From contig CAMCUZ010000003.1 in NCBI GenBank assembly GCA_945879145.1, forward strand, positions 1 to 64,000: a stretch of 64,000 nucleotides of DNA, in the 5' to 3' direction. A model generated the notes under the pieces. The model made no database searches. It had not been told where the DNA came from and worked only from the letters and a program-made list of their open reading frames with translations. This DNA is from an uncultured Mediterranea sp. GTDB taxonomy: Bacteria; Bacteroidota; Bacteroidia; Bacteroidales; Bacteroidaceae. Below, piece after piece: positions 1 through 9,969 of this stretch; positions within the stretch are counted from its first letter, which is position 1; every line of letters begins with the position of its first letter. The position numbers and the translations under genes are program-made.

Positions 1-807
1 CGCTATGGCAACCTCTTCGACATGTACGAGGAGATTACCGACGTCAGCCCCTACGACAACCCGATGATGATCTATCCCGCCATCCACTACACCATGGGTG
101 GTATCTGGGTGGACTACGAACTGATGACCTCTATCAAGGGTCTGTTCGCCATCGGCGAGTGCAACTTCTCTGACCATGGTGCCAACCGTCTGGGTGCATC
201 GGCCCTGATGCAGGGTCTGGCCGATGGCTACTTCGTACTGCCGTACACCATCCAGAACTACCTGGCTGACCAGATCACCGTACCTCGCTTCTCTACCGAC
301 CTGCCTGAGTTTGCTGCTGCTGAAAAGGCTATCCAGGATAAGATTGACCACCTGATGAACATCAAGGGTAAGAAGTCCGTTGACTCTATCCATAAGGAAC
401 TGGGTCACATTATGTGGGAATACATGGGTATGGGTCGTACCGAAGCTGGCTTGAAGACCGGTTTGGCCAAGCTGAAAGAGATTCGCAAGGAGTTCGAAAC
501 CAACCTCTTCATCCCCGGTTCGAAGGAAGGCATGAACGTAGAGCTTGACAAGGCCATCCGTCTGCAGGACTTCATCACCATGGGTGAACTGATTGCCTAC
601 GACGCACTCAACCGCAATGAGTCTTGTGGCGGTCACTTCCGCGAAGAGTATCAGACGGAAGAGGGCGAAGCCAAGCGCGACGACGAGAACTACTTCTACG
701 TGGCTTGCTGGGAATACCAAGGCAGCGACGAAAAGGCTCCCGTACTGCTCAAGGAACCGCTGGTTTACGAAGCCATCAAGGTACAAACCAGAAACTACAA
801 ATCATAA
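1..807 (+). CDS. frdA: Fumarate reductase/succinate dehydrogenase flavoprotein subunit, C-terminal part (5' end outside window)
   Basis: Open frame from window start; 'ALFAIGECNFSDHGANRLGASALMQGLADGYF' flavoprotein motif; followed 28 nt later by the iron-sulfur subunit. Confidence 0.93.
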   Translation, partial: RYGNLFDMYEEITDVSPYDNPMMIYPAIHYTMGGIWVDYELMTSIKGLFAIGECNFSDHGANRLGASALMQGLADGYFVLPYTIQNYLADQITVPRFSTDLPEFAAAEKAIQDKIDHLMNIKGKKSVDSIHKELGHIMWEYMGMGRTEAGLKTGLAKLKEIRKEFETNLFIPGSKEGMNVELDKAIRLQDFITMGELIAYDALNRNESCGGHFREEYQTEEGEAKRDDENYFYVACWEYQGSDEKAPVLLKEPLVYEAIKVQTRNYKS

Positions 808-835
808 GTTGTTAAGTAATTAGTCAATTGAATCT

Positions 836-1591
836 ATGGACAAAAATATATCTTTCACACTCAAAGTGTGGCGTCAGGCTGGTCCTAAGGCCAAAGGCGC
901 TTTTGAAACCTACCAAATGAAGGATATCCCTGGTGATACCTCTTTCCTCGAAATGCTGGACATCCTCAACGAGCAGCTCATCAGCTCGGGTAAGGAGCCC
1001 GTGGTGTTCGACCACGACTGCCGCGAAGGTATCTGCGGTATGTGCTCACTCTATATCAATGGTCATCCCCACGGCCCTGCCACGGGTGCTACGACCTGCC
1101 AGATCTATATGCGCCGCTTCAAGGATGGCGACGTGATTACGGTAGAGCCTTGGCGTTCAGCTGGTTTCCCCGTTATCAAGGACTTGATGGTTGACCGTAC
1201 AGCATACGATAAGATCATGCAGGCTGGTGGTTACGTAACAGTTCGTACAGGTGCTCCACAGGATGCTAACGCCATCCTGATTCCGAAGCCTATTGCCGAC
1301 GAGGCCATGGATGCAGCCAGCTGCATCGGTTGTGGTGCCTGCGTAGCTGCTTGTAAGAACGGCTCAGCCATGCTGTTCGTATCAGCCAAGGTAAGCCAGC
1401 TCAATCTGTTGCCACAAGGCAAGCCCGAGGCATTGCGTCGTGCGAAGGCTATGCTGAGCAAGATGGACGAACTGGGATTCGGTAACTGCACCAACACCCG
1501 TGCTTGCGAAGCCGAGTGCCCGAAGAACGTATCCATCAGCAACATCGCCCGCTTGAACCGCGACTTCATCAAGGCCAAGCTGGCTGACTAA
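836..1591 (+). CDS. frdB: Fumarate reductase/succinate dehydrogenase iron-sulfur subunit
   Basis: [15 protein letters not shown] 2Fe-2S motif and [14 protein letters not shown] / [14 protein letters not shown] Fe-S motifs. Confidence 0.95.
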   Translation: MDKNISFTLKVWRQAGPKAKGAFETYQMKDIPGDTSFLEMLDILNEQLISSGKEPVVFDHDCREGICGMCSLYINGHPHGPATGATTCQIYMRRFKDGDVITVEPWRSAGFPVIKDLMVDRTAYDKIMQAGGYVTVRTGAPQDANAILIPKPIADEAMDAASCIGCGACVAACKNGSAMLFVSAKVSQLNLLPQGKPEALRRAKAMLSKMDELGFGNCTNTRACEAECPKNVSISNIARLNRDFIKAKLAD

Positions 1592-1630
1592 ATCAGTCCT
1601 TTCTACATTTGATTGATATCACAAAGATGA

Positions 1631-1668
1631 AAACTCCCCGCCAGACCATCCGGTTGGGGAGTTTTTTT
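1631..1668 (+). terminator. Rho-independent terminator after frdB
   Basis: AAACTCCCC...GGGGAGTTTTTTT stem followed by T-run. Confidence 0.85.
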
Positions 1669-1772
1669 ATCTACAGTTCTTGTTCATCAAAGAATAACGT
1701 AGCTTCTGTATTGGTATCTCATTCTGCTGATGAACCTGCATCGTTAGGGCAGGAGAGTTTCTTCCCAATACT

Positions 1773-1800
1773 GTATGGGCGGAATATTTTCCGCCCATAC
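1773..1800. repeat. GGGCGGAA-core palindrome (copy 1)
   Basis: GTATGGGCGGAA TATT TTCCGCCCATAC, 12-bp perfect stem, between convergent genes. Confidence 0.85.
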
Positions 1801-1860
1801 TAAAATGAGAGGCTATTCAACAAATTTGCATTAGGACTACCTACTCTTACGCTGTGGTAG

Positions 1861-2709
1861 CTATTCAGCTACGACAGAGGTTAGGGGATAGCGGTTGCCC
1901 TTGACGCGCTTGAAGAAGGCTTTGGCACAGCCGAAATTGAGGTAGAGATCGAGGCGGATGGGCAGGTGGTTGCGGTCATCGCTAATGTAGAAGGTGATGA
2001 CCTCCTGCTCTTTCTGCTTCTTATCGCACTCCACGAAGGAGAAGACCAGGCAGCGGTAGGTGGTATCGTTATTGGCCTTGACGTTCTTCATGCCACGGTA
2101 GATGAGCGTCTGTTGCTCTACCTTACGGCCTGTAGCCATAGGGAAATGGATCTTATCACCCACCTGGTAATCCTCTGCATGGTAAGAGCGTGCCTGAGCC
2201 AAGATGCTGAGCATATCGAAGATACAGCGGTTATCGCTGTACTCCATCTCCTGCGTTTCGCGCTGCGGATTGATCCACGTGCGGCGTTGACGCACTTTAG
2301 AGATTCCATCCTGGTAGCTGAACCAAGCCTCATCCACGGTATATCGTTTACCCTCCTCGGCCGCCTTGCGGAAGTAGAGCGGTTCAAGCAGATCGGTGGT
2401 AAAGCAGGTCAAGGTGTCGCGCATCTTGAAGAAGAAGTCGCATTGCTTGCTGCTCACGCTGGTCAAGCTATAGCGGAAAGCCTGCTTGCCTTCATACTTC
2501 GTAGCGTTGGTGGTAAGACTCGCTATACCCACCTTTTTCCAGATGAATTTCCAATTGAAATAGAGGTCATACACCACCTGCTCACCACTCTGAAAAGCCT
2601 CATTGATGGCCTGACATTGCGCCCAAGCCCCCTGCGGCAAGGCCACAGCACAGCAAAGGAGAACCGAGAGAACTATCCTACGTATCATTCGCCACGAATC
2701 ACTAATCAC
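1861..2709 (-). CDS. DUF3108 domain-containing protein (periplasmic)
   Basis: Signal peptide then '...GEQVVYDLYFNWKFIWKKVGIASL' and C-terminal 'LPIRLDLYLNFGCAKAFFKRVKGNRYPL', typical DUF3108 layout. Confidence 0.8.
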   Translation of the reverse strand: MISDSWRMIRRIVLSVLLCCAVALPQGAWAQCQAINEAFQSGEQVVYDLYFNWKFIWKKVGIASLTTNATKYEGKQAFRYSLTSVSSKQCDFFFKMRDTLTCFTTDLLEPLYFRKAAEEGKRYTVDEAWFSYQDGISKVRQRRTWINPQRETQEMEYSDNRCIFDMLSILAQARSYHAEDYQVGDKIHFPMATGRKVEQQTLIYRGMKNVKANNDTTYRCLVFSFVECDKKQKEQEVITFYISDDRNHLPIRLDLYLNFGCAKAFFKRVKGNRYPLTSVVAE

Positions 2710-2722
2710 TAAACACTAATCA

Positions 2723-4708
2723 CTAATAACTATATCCCCGTCCCGTGTTGCGCGAAGAGTTAGCGGAGCCGTTGCGGTTCTTGTTGCGCTGTTCGCGTTC
2801 CTTCTTCTTACGGTCCTCGTCGGGTTTCTGCTTCTTCATCTCTTCCGGCTTCTGGCGGTCAGGCTTCCGTTCGTTTACGTTCCAGTCTTGCGTCAAGTCG
2901 AAGTTGGCCTTCAGCTCCAGAATCATGGGATAGTAGCAGACCGTTTCGGGTTGCAGATGGTCGCTGTATTTGCCGGTGTCCCACATGCCGTTACCGTTGC
3001 TGTCGTTGATGAGGCGCGCGCCATATTTACCTGGTGGCAGGTAGTAGAAGTCAGCTCGTCCATCCACCACATTCACCGTGCGCAACACCTTATCCGAGGC
3101 ATCAAGCAGTTCGACAAAAGCTGGTGTATCGGCCCCAGTGACGTTAAAGAAAATCTGTCCATACTCTTCCAGCGTCTTGGCCTTGAACTCGCGCTTCACT
3201 TTGTCCGTAAAGAGTCCATAGAGACCATGTACCGCCATGCTGTCCACCTCGATGCTGTAACTTTCTCCCGGAGTCCAGTCGGCAAAGAGGTTATAGCGCT
3301 TCACGTCGAGTGAGTCCTGCTGAAAATCAAATGGCATATCCACCCAGAGCGTATCTACTTTGTGACGCAGGTGGACGGCTGCTGTATCAAACCGAGCAAT
3401 AGGCTCCTTGAAGGAGAAGGTGAGGTAGTCGAAAATATCGAGCGACGAAGGGGCATAGAGGTCGAGATTGAGGAACTGGATGGGATCCTCCTCGGGCTCG
3501 CCCCGTTTGCGCCGGCGTTCACGCTCTTTCTCCTTCTCTTTGCGCTCCTTCTCCAACTCTTTCTCGCTCTTCGGACGCTGTTTGGATACCAGTCGAAGCG
3601 TGTCCGTACGGTTCACCAGCTGCTGAAGGGTGTCAGTATAATAATAGGAAAGGGCCATCTGCAGGGTGTCGAGCTGATAGACCAGCGAGTCGCGAATCCA
3701 GTACTGCAGGGTGTCTATGCGACCCGTTGGAGTCTCGATGACAAAAGCATTGTCAGCAGCAAAATTAAGTCCACGCAGTAAGGGGAGCGTATCGGTAGGT
3801 GCATTAAAGTAGAGCGAGAACGTCTTGGGTGTAGGACGTTCACTCTTCAGCAGACGGCGGCTGTAGGGAGGTGTCTCCTTGAAGCAACGCAGCAGGATAT
3901 CATCGGGCAGATAGTAGGTATAGCAGCGCCGCACGATGGTATCTATGGTCAGTGAATCAACCCAGGTGGTATCCATCCGTTCGCGCTCCTCCATCGAGGG
4001 GATGATGAGCGAGTCCTGAAAGGCAATGGCCTCCGCTGGCTGGGAGTAGAAGATGTTCTGGTCGGCATCCTGCAGGGCATAGATGCGGTACTTACCCGGC
4101 GCTACTCCCCGAATGGAGAAGTGGCCACGGCTGTCAGTACGCCCCACGCGGTCGAAGGGCACAGTGGTAAAGACCGAGTCGGCCAGACAGCTATGCAATC
4201 CCACGAGCATACCTTTCACCGGCTCCAGGTCCTTTGCGTTGAGTACCGTACCTGCCACCGCCATCGAGTCGAGTTGCTCACCAGTAGAGAAGGTATAGAA
4301 GAAATTCTCCAGCGGATTGCCCTCGTTGTTGTCCTGAATGGCATCGCCAAAGTCGATGGTATAGGTGGTATGGGCCTTGAGCGTATCCTGCAGGGTAATG
4401 ATGACCTTCTTGCCGTTGCTCTTCACTTCGGGTTGCTGCACCTGCGGCGGAGAGATGACAATCTTTTCCGACGGTTTGTCCAGCTTGATAAACTCGTCAA
4501 ACTCCAGCACCACCTTTTTCTTCTGCGTATGGAGTGCCCCAGGCGCCGGTGTACCCTTAATGAAGAGTGGCGGCGTCTCATCGTATGCTCCCCCTTCAAT
4601 ACGCCCTACGCTGGCACACGAATAGAGTATGCCACCCGTCAAGGCCACTCCAAGCAGTCGGCGCAGCCTTGATTTCCATTGCTTCTGATTCAAAATCTTC
4701 ATTCTCAT
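2723..4708 (-). CDS. Ig-like (Big_5-type) domain lipoprotein with charged C-terminal tail
   Basis: Lipobox-like 'LYSCASVG'; 'DETPPLFIKGTPAPGA...VVLEFDEFIKLDKPSEKIVISPP...YTIDFGDAIQDNNEGNPLENFFYTFSTG'. Confidence 0.8.
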   Translation of the reverse strand: MRMKILNQKQWKSRLRRLLGVALTGGILYSCASVGRIEGGAYDETPPLFIKGTPAPGALHTQKKKVVLEFDEFIKLDKPSEKIVISPPQVQQPEVKSNGKKVIITLQDTLKAHTTYTIDFGDAIQDNNEGNPLENFFYTFSTGEQLDSMAVAGTVLNAKDLEPVKGMLVGLHSCLADSVFTTVPFDRVGRTDSRGHFSIRGVAPGKYRIYALQDADQNIFYSQPAEAIAFQDSLIIPSMEERERMDTTWVDSLTIDTIVRRCYTYYLPDDILLRCFKETPPYSRRLLKSERPTPKTFSLYFNAPTDTLPLLRGLNFAADNAFVIETPTGRIDTLQYWIRDSLVYQLDTLQMALSYYYTDTLQQLVNRTDTLRLVSKQRPKSEKELEKERKEKEKERERRRKRGEPEEDPIQFLNLDLYAPSSLDIFDYLTFSFKEPIARFDTAAVHLRHKVDTLWVDMPFDFQQDSLDVKRYNLFADWTPGESYSIEVDSMAVHGLYGLFTDKVKREFKAKTLEEYGQIFFNVTGADTPAFVELLDASDKVLRTVNVVDGRADFYYLPPGKYGARLINDSNGNGMWDTGKYSDHLQPETVCYYPMILELKANFDLTQDWNVNERKPDRQKPEEMKKQKPDEDRKKKEREQRNKNRNGSANSSRNTGRGYSY

Positions 4709-4712
4709 GCCG

Positions 4713-4720
4713 CAAAAATA
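4713..4720 (-). promoter_or_regulatory. Bacteroidota -7 element upstream of Ig-like lipoprotein
   Basis: TATTTTTG on minus strand (TAnnTTTG). Confidence 0.5.
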
Positions 4721-4974
4721 GTGTTTTTCTCCGTAACATGCCGCAAGATGAGTGCTATTTTTCTGCGAATTATCCTTGAGCCAGCCTGTAGAAACATTTT
4801 AGCACATTTTTCTCCCTTTTTCTTGCAACAAAAGCAAATATTACCTAACTTGCAACCGTTTTTTTAGTATGATTCAGCTTCTTATGGGCCTCGTGATGTG
4901 CTCTGGAAATATCTAAAGAACTGAAAATCTGAATATTACATACTATATTAATAGTTGGTTACAGATAATTACAG

Positions 4975-6498
4975 ATGAATACAGAACTGCTTTTTTTAGG
5001 ATTAAACTGGCAAGCGTGGATGACAATTGTGCTTGTGGTGGGTATGTTCATCACCTTAATGAAGACCCGTCTGCCAGCCGATATGGTCTTTCTTTCCGTG
5101 ATGGCTCTGCTCATCATCTTCGGTTGTTTGCCAGCCGCCGAGGCGCTTAAAGGGTTTTCATCTACCACAGTCGTTGTAGTGGGTACACTCTATATCGTAG
5201 TGGCTGGACTTGAGGCTTCGGGCGTGCTGCATTGGATTGTAAAACATCTGCTGGGTACACCCCATTCTTACTGGAAAGCCATCGTACGATTGATGCTGCC
5301 TGTCGCTGCCCTTTCAGCCTTTCTCACCAACACCACCGTAGTGGCTCTGTTTATCAACGTAGTGAAGATGTGGGCCAAGAAACTGGGTATCGCCCCCTCC
5401 AAGCTATTGATTCCCTTGAGTTATGCCGCCGGCATGGGTGGAGTATGTACACTCATCGGTACTGCCCCTAACCTGATTATCTCAGGTTTCTATTCCGAGA
5501 CCTCGGGCGAAGTGTTAGGCATCTTCTCCACCACCCTGCCAGGCCTGTTTTGTCTATTGGTTGGCGTAGGGAGCATCATCGCCATGCAGAAACTACTGCC
5601 AGTGCGTAAGTCGCCCGAAGAGGAGCTCAATGCCCTGCATACCGCAACAACAGAACTGCACATACTACCTGATACGCCCCTACCAGGACAGACCCTGGCC
5701 GACATCCACCTGTTGGAGGATTGTAAGGCTTGCGAACTGATTGGCATCGTACGCTTTGATGGCGAAGTAGTGAACCGCATAGATCCCGACGAATTCCTTA
5801 TGGGAGGTGACACACTCATCTTTACAGGTCAGCGTGAAGAGGTGCTGATGCTGGGCCGACGCTATGGCATGACCTGCAATAAGCTGGACGAAGAGCAACC
5901 TGCACAAAGCAGCTTCCGCACCCTGTACGCTGCCCTCATCATGATGGGCATGGTCCTGCTCTCTGCGCTCAACGTACTGCCGCTGCTAACCAGCTGCTTC
6001 ATGGCCGCTCTGCTGATGCTTATCACCCGCTGCTGCGACATCAAGCAGGCCAAAAAAGCCATCAACTGGGATGTACTGATGGTGTTTGCCTGCTCCATCA
6101 CACTGGGAAAAGCCATTGATGCCACCGGACTGGCACAACTACTGGCCGACCATACCACTGACCTCTGTGGTTCAAATGCCCTGCTGGCCTTCATTTTAGT
6201 TTGTACGTTGGGCACATTCCTTACTGAATTCATCTCAAATACCGCCTGCGGTGCCATCATGGCCCCCATAGCCATCAAGATAGCCCTCTCATTAGGAGCT
6301 AATCCCCTCACTTTCTGCATGGGATTGATGATTTCCTGTTCCAGCAGCTTTGCCACCCCCATCGGCTCGCCCACCCACCTCATGGTGTATGTACCTGGAG
6401 GCTACCGATTTACCGACTTCATACGCATTGGATTGCCCATGAACTTTATCATCCTCGCTGCTAACATATTGATTTGTTGCATCCTGTTCCCCTTATAA
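4975..6498 (+). CDS. SLC13/DASS-family permease with a TrkA-C-like cytosolic domain
   Basis: Polytopic membrane protein; 'FLTNTTVVALFINVVKMWAKK', 'SNTACGAIMAPIAIKIA'; central 'LLEDCKACELIGIVRFDGEVVNRIDPDEFLMGGDTLIFTG' RCK_C-like. Confidence 0.85.
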   Translation: MNTELLFLGLNWQAWMTIVLVVGMFITLMKTRLPADMVFLSVMALLIIFGCLPAAEALKGFSSTTVVVVGTLYIVVAGLEASGVLHWIVKHLLGTPHSYWKAIVRLMLPVAALSAFLTNTTVVALFINVVKMWAKKLGIAPSKLLIPLSYAAGMGGVCTLIGTAPNLIISGFYSETSGEVLGIFSTTLPGLFCLLVGVGSIIAMQKLLPVRKSPEEELNALHTATTELHILPDTPLPGQTLADIHLLEDCKACELIGIVRFDGEVVNRIDPDEFLMGGDTLIFTGQREEVLMLGRRYGMTCNKLDEEQPAQSSFRTLYAALIMMGMVLLSALNVLPLLTSCFMAALLMLITRCCDIKQAKKAINWDVLMVFACSITLGKAIDATGLAQLLADHTTDLCGSNALLAFILVCTLGTFLTEFISNTACGAIMAPIAIKIALSLGANPLTFCMGLMISCSSSFATPIGSPTHLMVYVPGGYRFTDFIRIGLPMNFIILAANILICCILFPL

Positions 6499-6508
6499 TC
6501 ATACCCTT

Positions 6509-8347
6509 ATGCACACACTACGCAACCTAAAAATTCTGCAAGACCCTATCTTGCGCATCTGCATGTTGGTAATGGGTGCCAGCATTGTTGTACTGGGACT
6601 TGTATTTGCCATCTCCAACCAGAATGCCAGCAAGCGAGTACTTGAAAGCTCTATCCGTTTGGCCCAACTGAATGTAGAGAAGGCGCAGGCTGTTGTGGAA
6701 CGTCACCTGACGTCCATTGAGACTACCGCCCTGAACCTCAGTTCCACCCGCATCCGCCGCTACCGCAAAGAAAGCCAAATCTATGACCTGCTGGAACGCT
6801 TTGTCAACTCAAACCCTGTCATCTGGGGCATCGCTATCGGTTATGAACCCGGAATCATACCCGGGCACGATGAGGGATTCGCTCCTTACGTACGACGCGT
6901 AGAGGGAGTCACCGAACGATTTAACCTGCTTGATGTGGGCCGTACCTACCGACAATCAGAATGGTACGTCACCCCCATGCGTCAAAAGGCCCCCTTCTGG
7001 TGCAAGCCCTTCCGCGATGTGAAGGAAGCCCTCATAGCCTGCTATTGCATCCCGCTGATTGATGACCACGAACAACCCATCGGTGTCATTGCCGTGGATA
7101 TGGAGCTCGACCAGTTCACGGAGCAGCTGGTGCAGGAGATACATCCCTACAATCACTCCGAATGCATGGTGCTCGACAAAGACCTGGACTTCATTGCCCA
7201 CCCAGACCATAGCCTCATCATGACCTCGCTGGCTGATGCAGTCTCCCAAATAGCTCAGAGCAACGGCTATCAGGAGAACGAAAGTATCGCCATCCGGATG
7301 AGAAACAAAATCCAAGGCTACGATACCTACGCCGAGAACACCCGCTTTGAAGGAATCATGTTCTATGCACCCATCCGCCAAACCGACTGGACAGTAGCCC
7401 TCTCCATCCTCAAGTCAGACATCTTCAAAGAGAGCCGCGAGATAGCCCAACAAATGTTCTACATCTGCCTTGCCGGCGTTTTCCTGCTGGTCTGTGCTTC
7501 TGGCTTCCTCTTTGGCAAAATCCGCAAGGTGGTGGAGCACAAAGCTGGCATCGAGCGAGAACTCTCTATGGCCCACAACATCCAGATGGCCATGGTCAAG
7601 AAGGTCTTCCCCGCCTATCCCGACCGCGATGACATCGACGTATATGCCACCCTGATACCCGCCAAGGATGTGGGTGGCGACCTCTACGACTTTGCCTTAA
7701 AGGGGGACACGCTCCACTTCTGCATTGGCGACGTGAGTGGAAAGGGCGTGCCGGCCAGTCTCTTCATGGCCATCACGCGTACGCTGTACCGCAGCATCAT
7801 CGCCCGAGAAGACTCACCATCACGGATAGCCGAAGCACTCAACCAATCCATCGCCGCAGACAACAATGAGAATATGTTCGTCACCATGTACATCGGCACA
7901 CTCGATTTGAAGAGCGGCAAGCTGACGCTCTGCAACTGCGGCCACAACGTTCCCTTATCCAACGGTATAGCCGGAAGCAAGCAGCAGAAGGAGGGACAAG
8001 AGATAAAACAACTTGTCCCTACTAACAGTCTGGATTTCATAACATTGCCACCCACCAACATCCCCATCGGGGTGATGGAAGGCTTCCCATACGAAGAGAT
8101 GACCCTGCAGATAGCACCAGGCTTCCGCCTCATCCTCTATACCGACGGCATTACCGAGGCTGAAAACGTCAACCACCAACTCTATGGCGAAGAACGACTG
8201 CGACAAGAGCTTACGGAGATGAACAGCAAGAAGCAGAGTGCCCAACTCGATGTAGAGCACATATTAAACAGCGTACACCTGCATGCCAATGGCTACACCC
8301 AGTCAGACGACATCACGATACTCTCCATCCATTATAAAGAATCCTAA
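6509..8347 (+). CDS. Membrane-bound SpoIIE/PP2C serine phosphatase with extracytoplasmic Cache-like sensor (RsbU-like)
   Basis: TM, sensor region ('NPVIWGIAIGYEP...'), TM, then 'PAKDVGGDLYDF', 'CIGDVSGKGVPASLFMA', 'ILYTDGITEAEN' PP2C motifs. Confidence 0.9.
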   Translation: MHTLRNLKILQDPILRICMLVMGASIVVLGLVFAISNQNASKRVLESSIRLAQLNVEKAQAVVERHLTSIETTALNLSSTRIRRYRKESQIYDLLERFVNSNPVIWGIAIGYEPGIIPGHDEGFAPYVRRVEGVTERFNLLDVGRTYRQSEWYVTPMRQKAPFWCKPFRDVKEALIACYCIPLIDDHEQPIGVIAVDMELDQFTEQLVQEIHPYNHSECMVLDKDLDFIAHPDHSLIMTSLADAVSQIAQSNGYQENESIAIRMRNKIQGYDTYAENTRFEGIMFYAPIRQTDWTVALSILKSDIFKESREIAQQMFYICLAGVFLLVCASGFLFGKIRKVVEHKAGIERELSMAHNIQMAMVKKVFPAYPDRDDIDVYATLIPAKDVGGDLYDFALKGDTLHFCIGDVSGKGVPASLFMAITRTLYRSIIAREDSPSRIAEALNQSIAADNNENMFVTMYIGTLDLKSGKLTLCNCGHNVPLSNGIAGSKQQKEGQEIKQLVPTNSLDFITLPPTNIPIGVMEGFPYEEMTLQIAPGFRLILYTDGITEAENVNHQLYGEERLRQELTEMNSKKQSAQLDVEHILNSVHLHANGYTQSDDITILSIHYKES

Positions 8348-8369
8348 CACATCAAAATACCCTACTCAA

Positions 8370-8672
8370 ATGAAACTCGAAATCATAGACCACGGTGCCG
8401 AAGTTAAAGGCATCTTGATTGGCCGCTTAGACACAGCAGCCTCTGCACAGTTTGCTACGGATATGCAACCCTTAATTGATCGCGCCGATAAACATATTCT
8501 GCTGGACTGCAGCCAGCTGGAGTTTATCTCCTCATCGGGTCTGCGCCTCTTCCTCACCCTGCGCAAAGCCACTATCGCCGCCCATGGCGACATCACCATC
8601 ATGGGCATGAACAACGAGGTGAAACAGGTTTTCACCCTGACAGGATTCCTCAGTCTCTTTAAGTTTGCATAA
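8370..8672 (+). CDS. STAS-domain anti-anti-sigma factor-like protein
   Basis: 'MKLEIIDHGAEVKGILIGRLD...HILLDCSQLEFISSSGLRLFLTLRKA' STAS phosphoacceptor region; start placed at internal ATG of the ORF. Confidence 0.88.
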   Translation: MKLEIIDHGAEVKGILIGRLDTAASAQFATDMQPLIDRADKHILLDCSQLEFISSSGLRLFLTLRKATIAAHGDITIMGMNNEVKQVFTLTGFLSLFKFA

Positions 8673-8701
8673 CCTGCGAAAACAGCACGAATAGCATAAA
8701 G

Positions 8702-9112
8702 ATGAAAAAGCAAATCATCTTAGAGAACCGGATAGATGAACTCGTAAGACTCACTTCCTTCACCAAAGCTTTTGGCGAGGAGTGGAATATCGCGCCAGAA
8801 GTGGTATTCAACCTCCAGCTGGCACTCGAAGAGTGTGCCACCAACGTCATCATGTACGCCTATCCCCCTGGGGAGAAGCATACGTTCCTGGTGACTGCAG
8901 CACTGGAGCAACACGACCTGGCGCTGACTATCGAAGACAGCGGCCAGCCTTTCGATCCCACAGAAGTTGCCGAAGCCGATACCACACTCACGGCCGAAGA
9001 GCGCCCCATAGGTGGACTGGGTATCTTCCTTGTTCGTCGATTAATGGACTCCGTAGCATACCAACGCGTAGAGGGCAAGAATCTGTTGACGCTGAGAAAG
9101 CGGGTAAGATAA
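8702..9112 (+). CDS. RsbW-like GHKL ATP-binding anti-sigma factor kinase
   Basis: 'LQLALEECATNVIMYAYP' N-box, 'LTIEDSGQPFDP', 'GGLGIFLVRRLMDSVAYQR' G-box. Confidence 0.9.
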   Translation: MKKQIILENRIDELVRLTSFTKAFGEEWNIAPEVVFNLQLALEECATNVIMYAYPPGEKHTFLVTAALEQHDLALTIEDSGQPFDPTEVAEADTTLTAEERPIGGLGIFLVRRLMDSVAYQRVEGKNLLTLRKRVR

Positions 9113-9181
9113 AGTTCAAGCCACCAGCAGCTGCAGATTAAAAAAAAGAATAGAAAACTAACAATAGACCAATCGCATCTT

Positions 9182-9961
9182 ATGACAGAATCAGAATGGA
9201 TACAACAGCAGGACGAGGTGGTTGCCCACCTCGCTCTCCTGCGAACGATGAAAGCAAAGGGCATTGATGCCAAAGAAGCACTGCCCACCTGTGATGCCGC
9301 AATGGAGCAATGGGGTCCACAGGCCGAGCTACTGGGCATGAGCCATGAACAGCACGAGATACTCGACCTGGCCGTAGAGCTGGGCTACCCTGATGACTAT
9401 AAAGAATTGAAACGGCTGCTGATAGAGTCGGAGGCGATGTGCGAGAATGTATTCATGACTTTTGCCCTCCCCATCCACTCCCTGCTCCAGGACCTGGGCA
9501 TCGAATACACCTTCAAGTACCGCATGAAGTCCATCTACAGCATCTGGCGCAAGATGCGGATAGCTCACAGGGAGTTTGATGATGTTTACGACCTCTTTGC
9601 CACCCGCATCGTCTATAAGACCGGTGAGAAGATTACCCCCATCGCCTTGCCTAACATCGTAGATACAGCTCCAGGTGTATCCGAGGTGAAGAACCAGACA
9701 CTCAGTCAGATGGATGCCGAAAAGCTCTATTGCTGGCGTATCTATACGGTCATCAGTACACTCTACCGCATTCACCCCGACCGCATCCGCGACTGGATTA
9801 CTCACCCTAAGCCATCGGGCTATCAAGCGCTACAACTTACGGTCATGGGCCCCGACTGTAACTGGATTGAGATACAGATTCGCTCCGAACGCATGGACTA
9901 CGAAGCAGAGCACGGCTCAGCCAGCCATTTCCTCTACAAGCAGCAGACCCAGGTGAAATAA
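9182..9961 (+). CDS. RelA/SpoT synthetase-domain protein (small alarmone synthetase-like, no HD hydrolase domain)
   Basis: 'YRMKSIYSIWRKM', 'DVYDLFATRIVY', 'HPKPSGYQALQLTV', 'WIEIQIRSERMDYEAEHGSASHFLYK'. Confidence 0.82.
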   Translation: MTESEWIQQQDEVVAHLALLRTMKAKGIDAKEALPTCDAAMEQWGPQAELLGMSHEQHEILDLAVELGYPDDYKELKRLLIESEAMCENVFMTFALPIHSLLQDLGIEYTFKYRMKSIYSIWRKMRIAHREFDDVYDLFATRIVYKTGEKITPIALPNIVDTAPGVSEVKNQTLSQMDAEKLYCWRIYTVISTLYRIHPDRIRDWITHPKPSGYQALQLTVMGPDCNWIEIQIRSERMDYEAEHGSASHFLYKQQTQVK

Positions 9962-9969
9962 ACGCTCAA

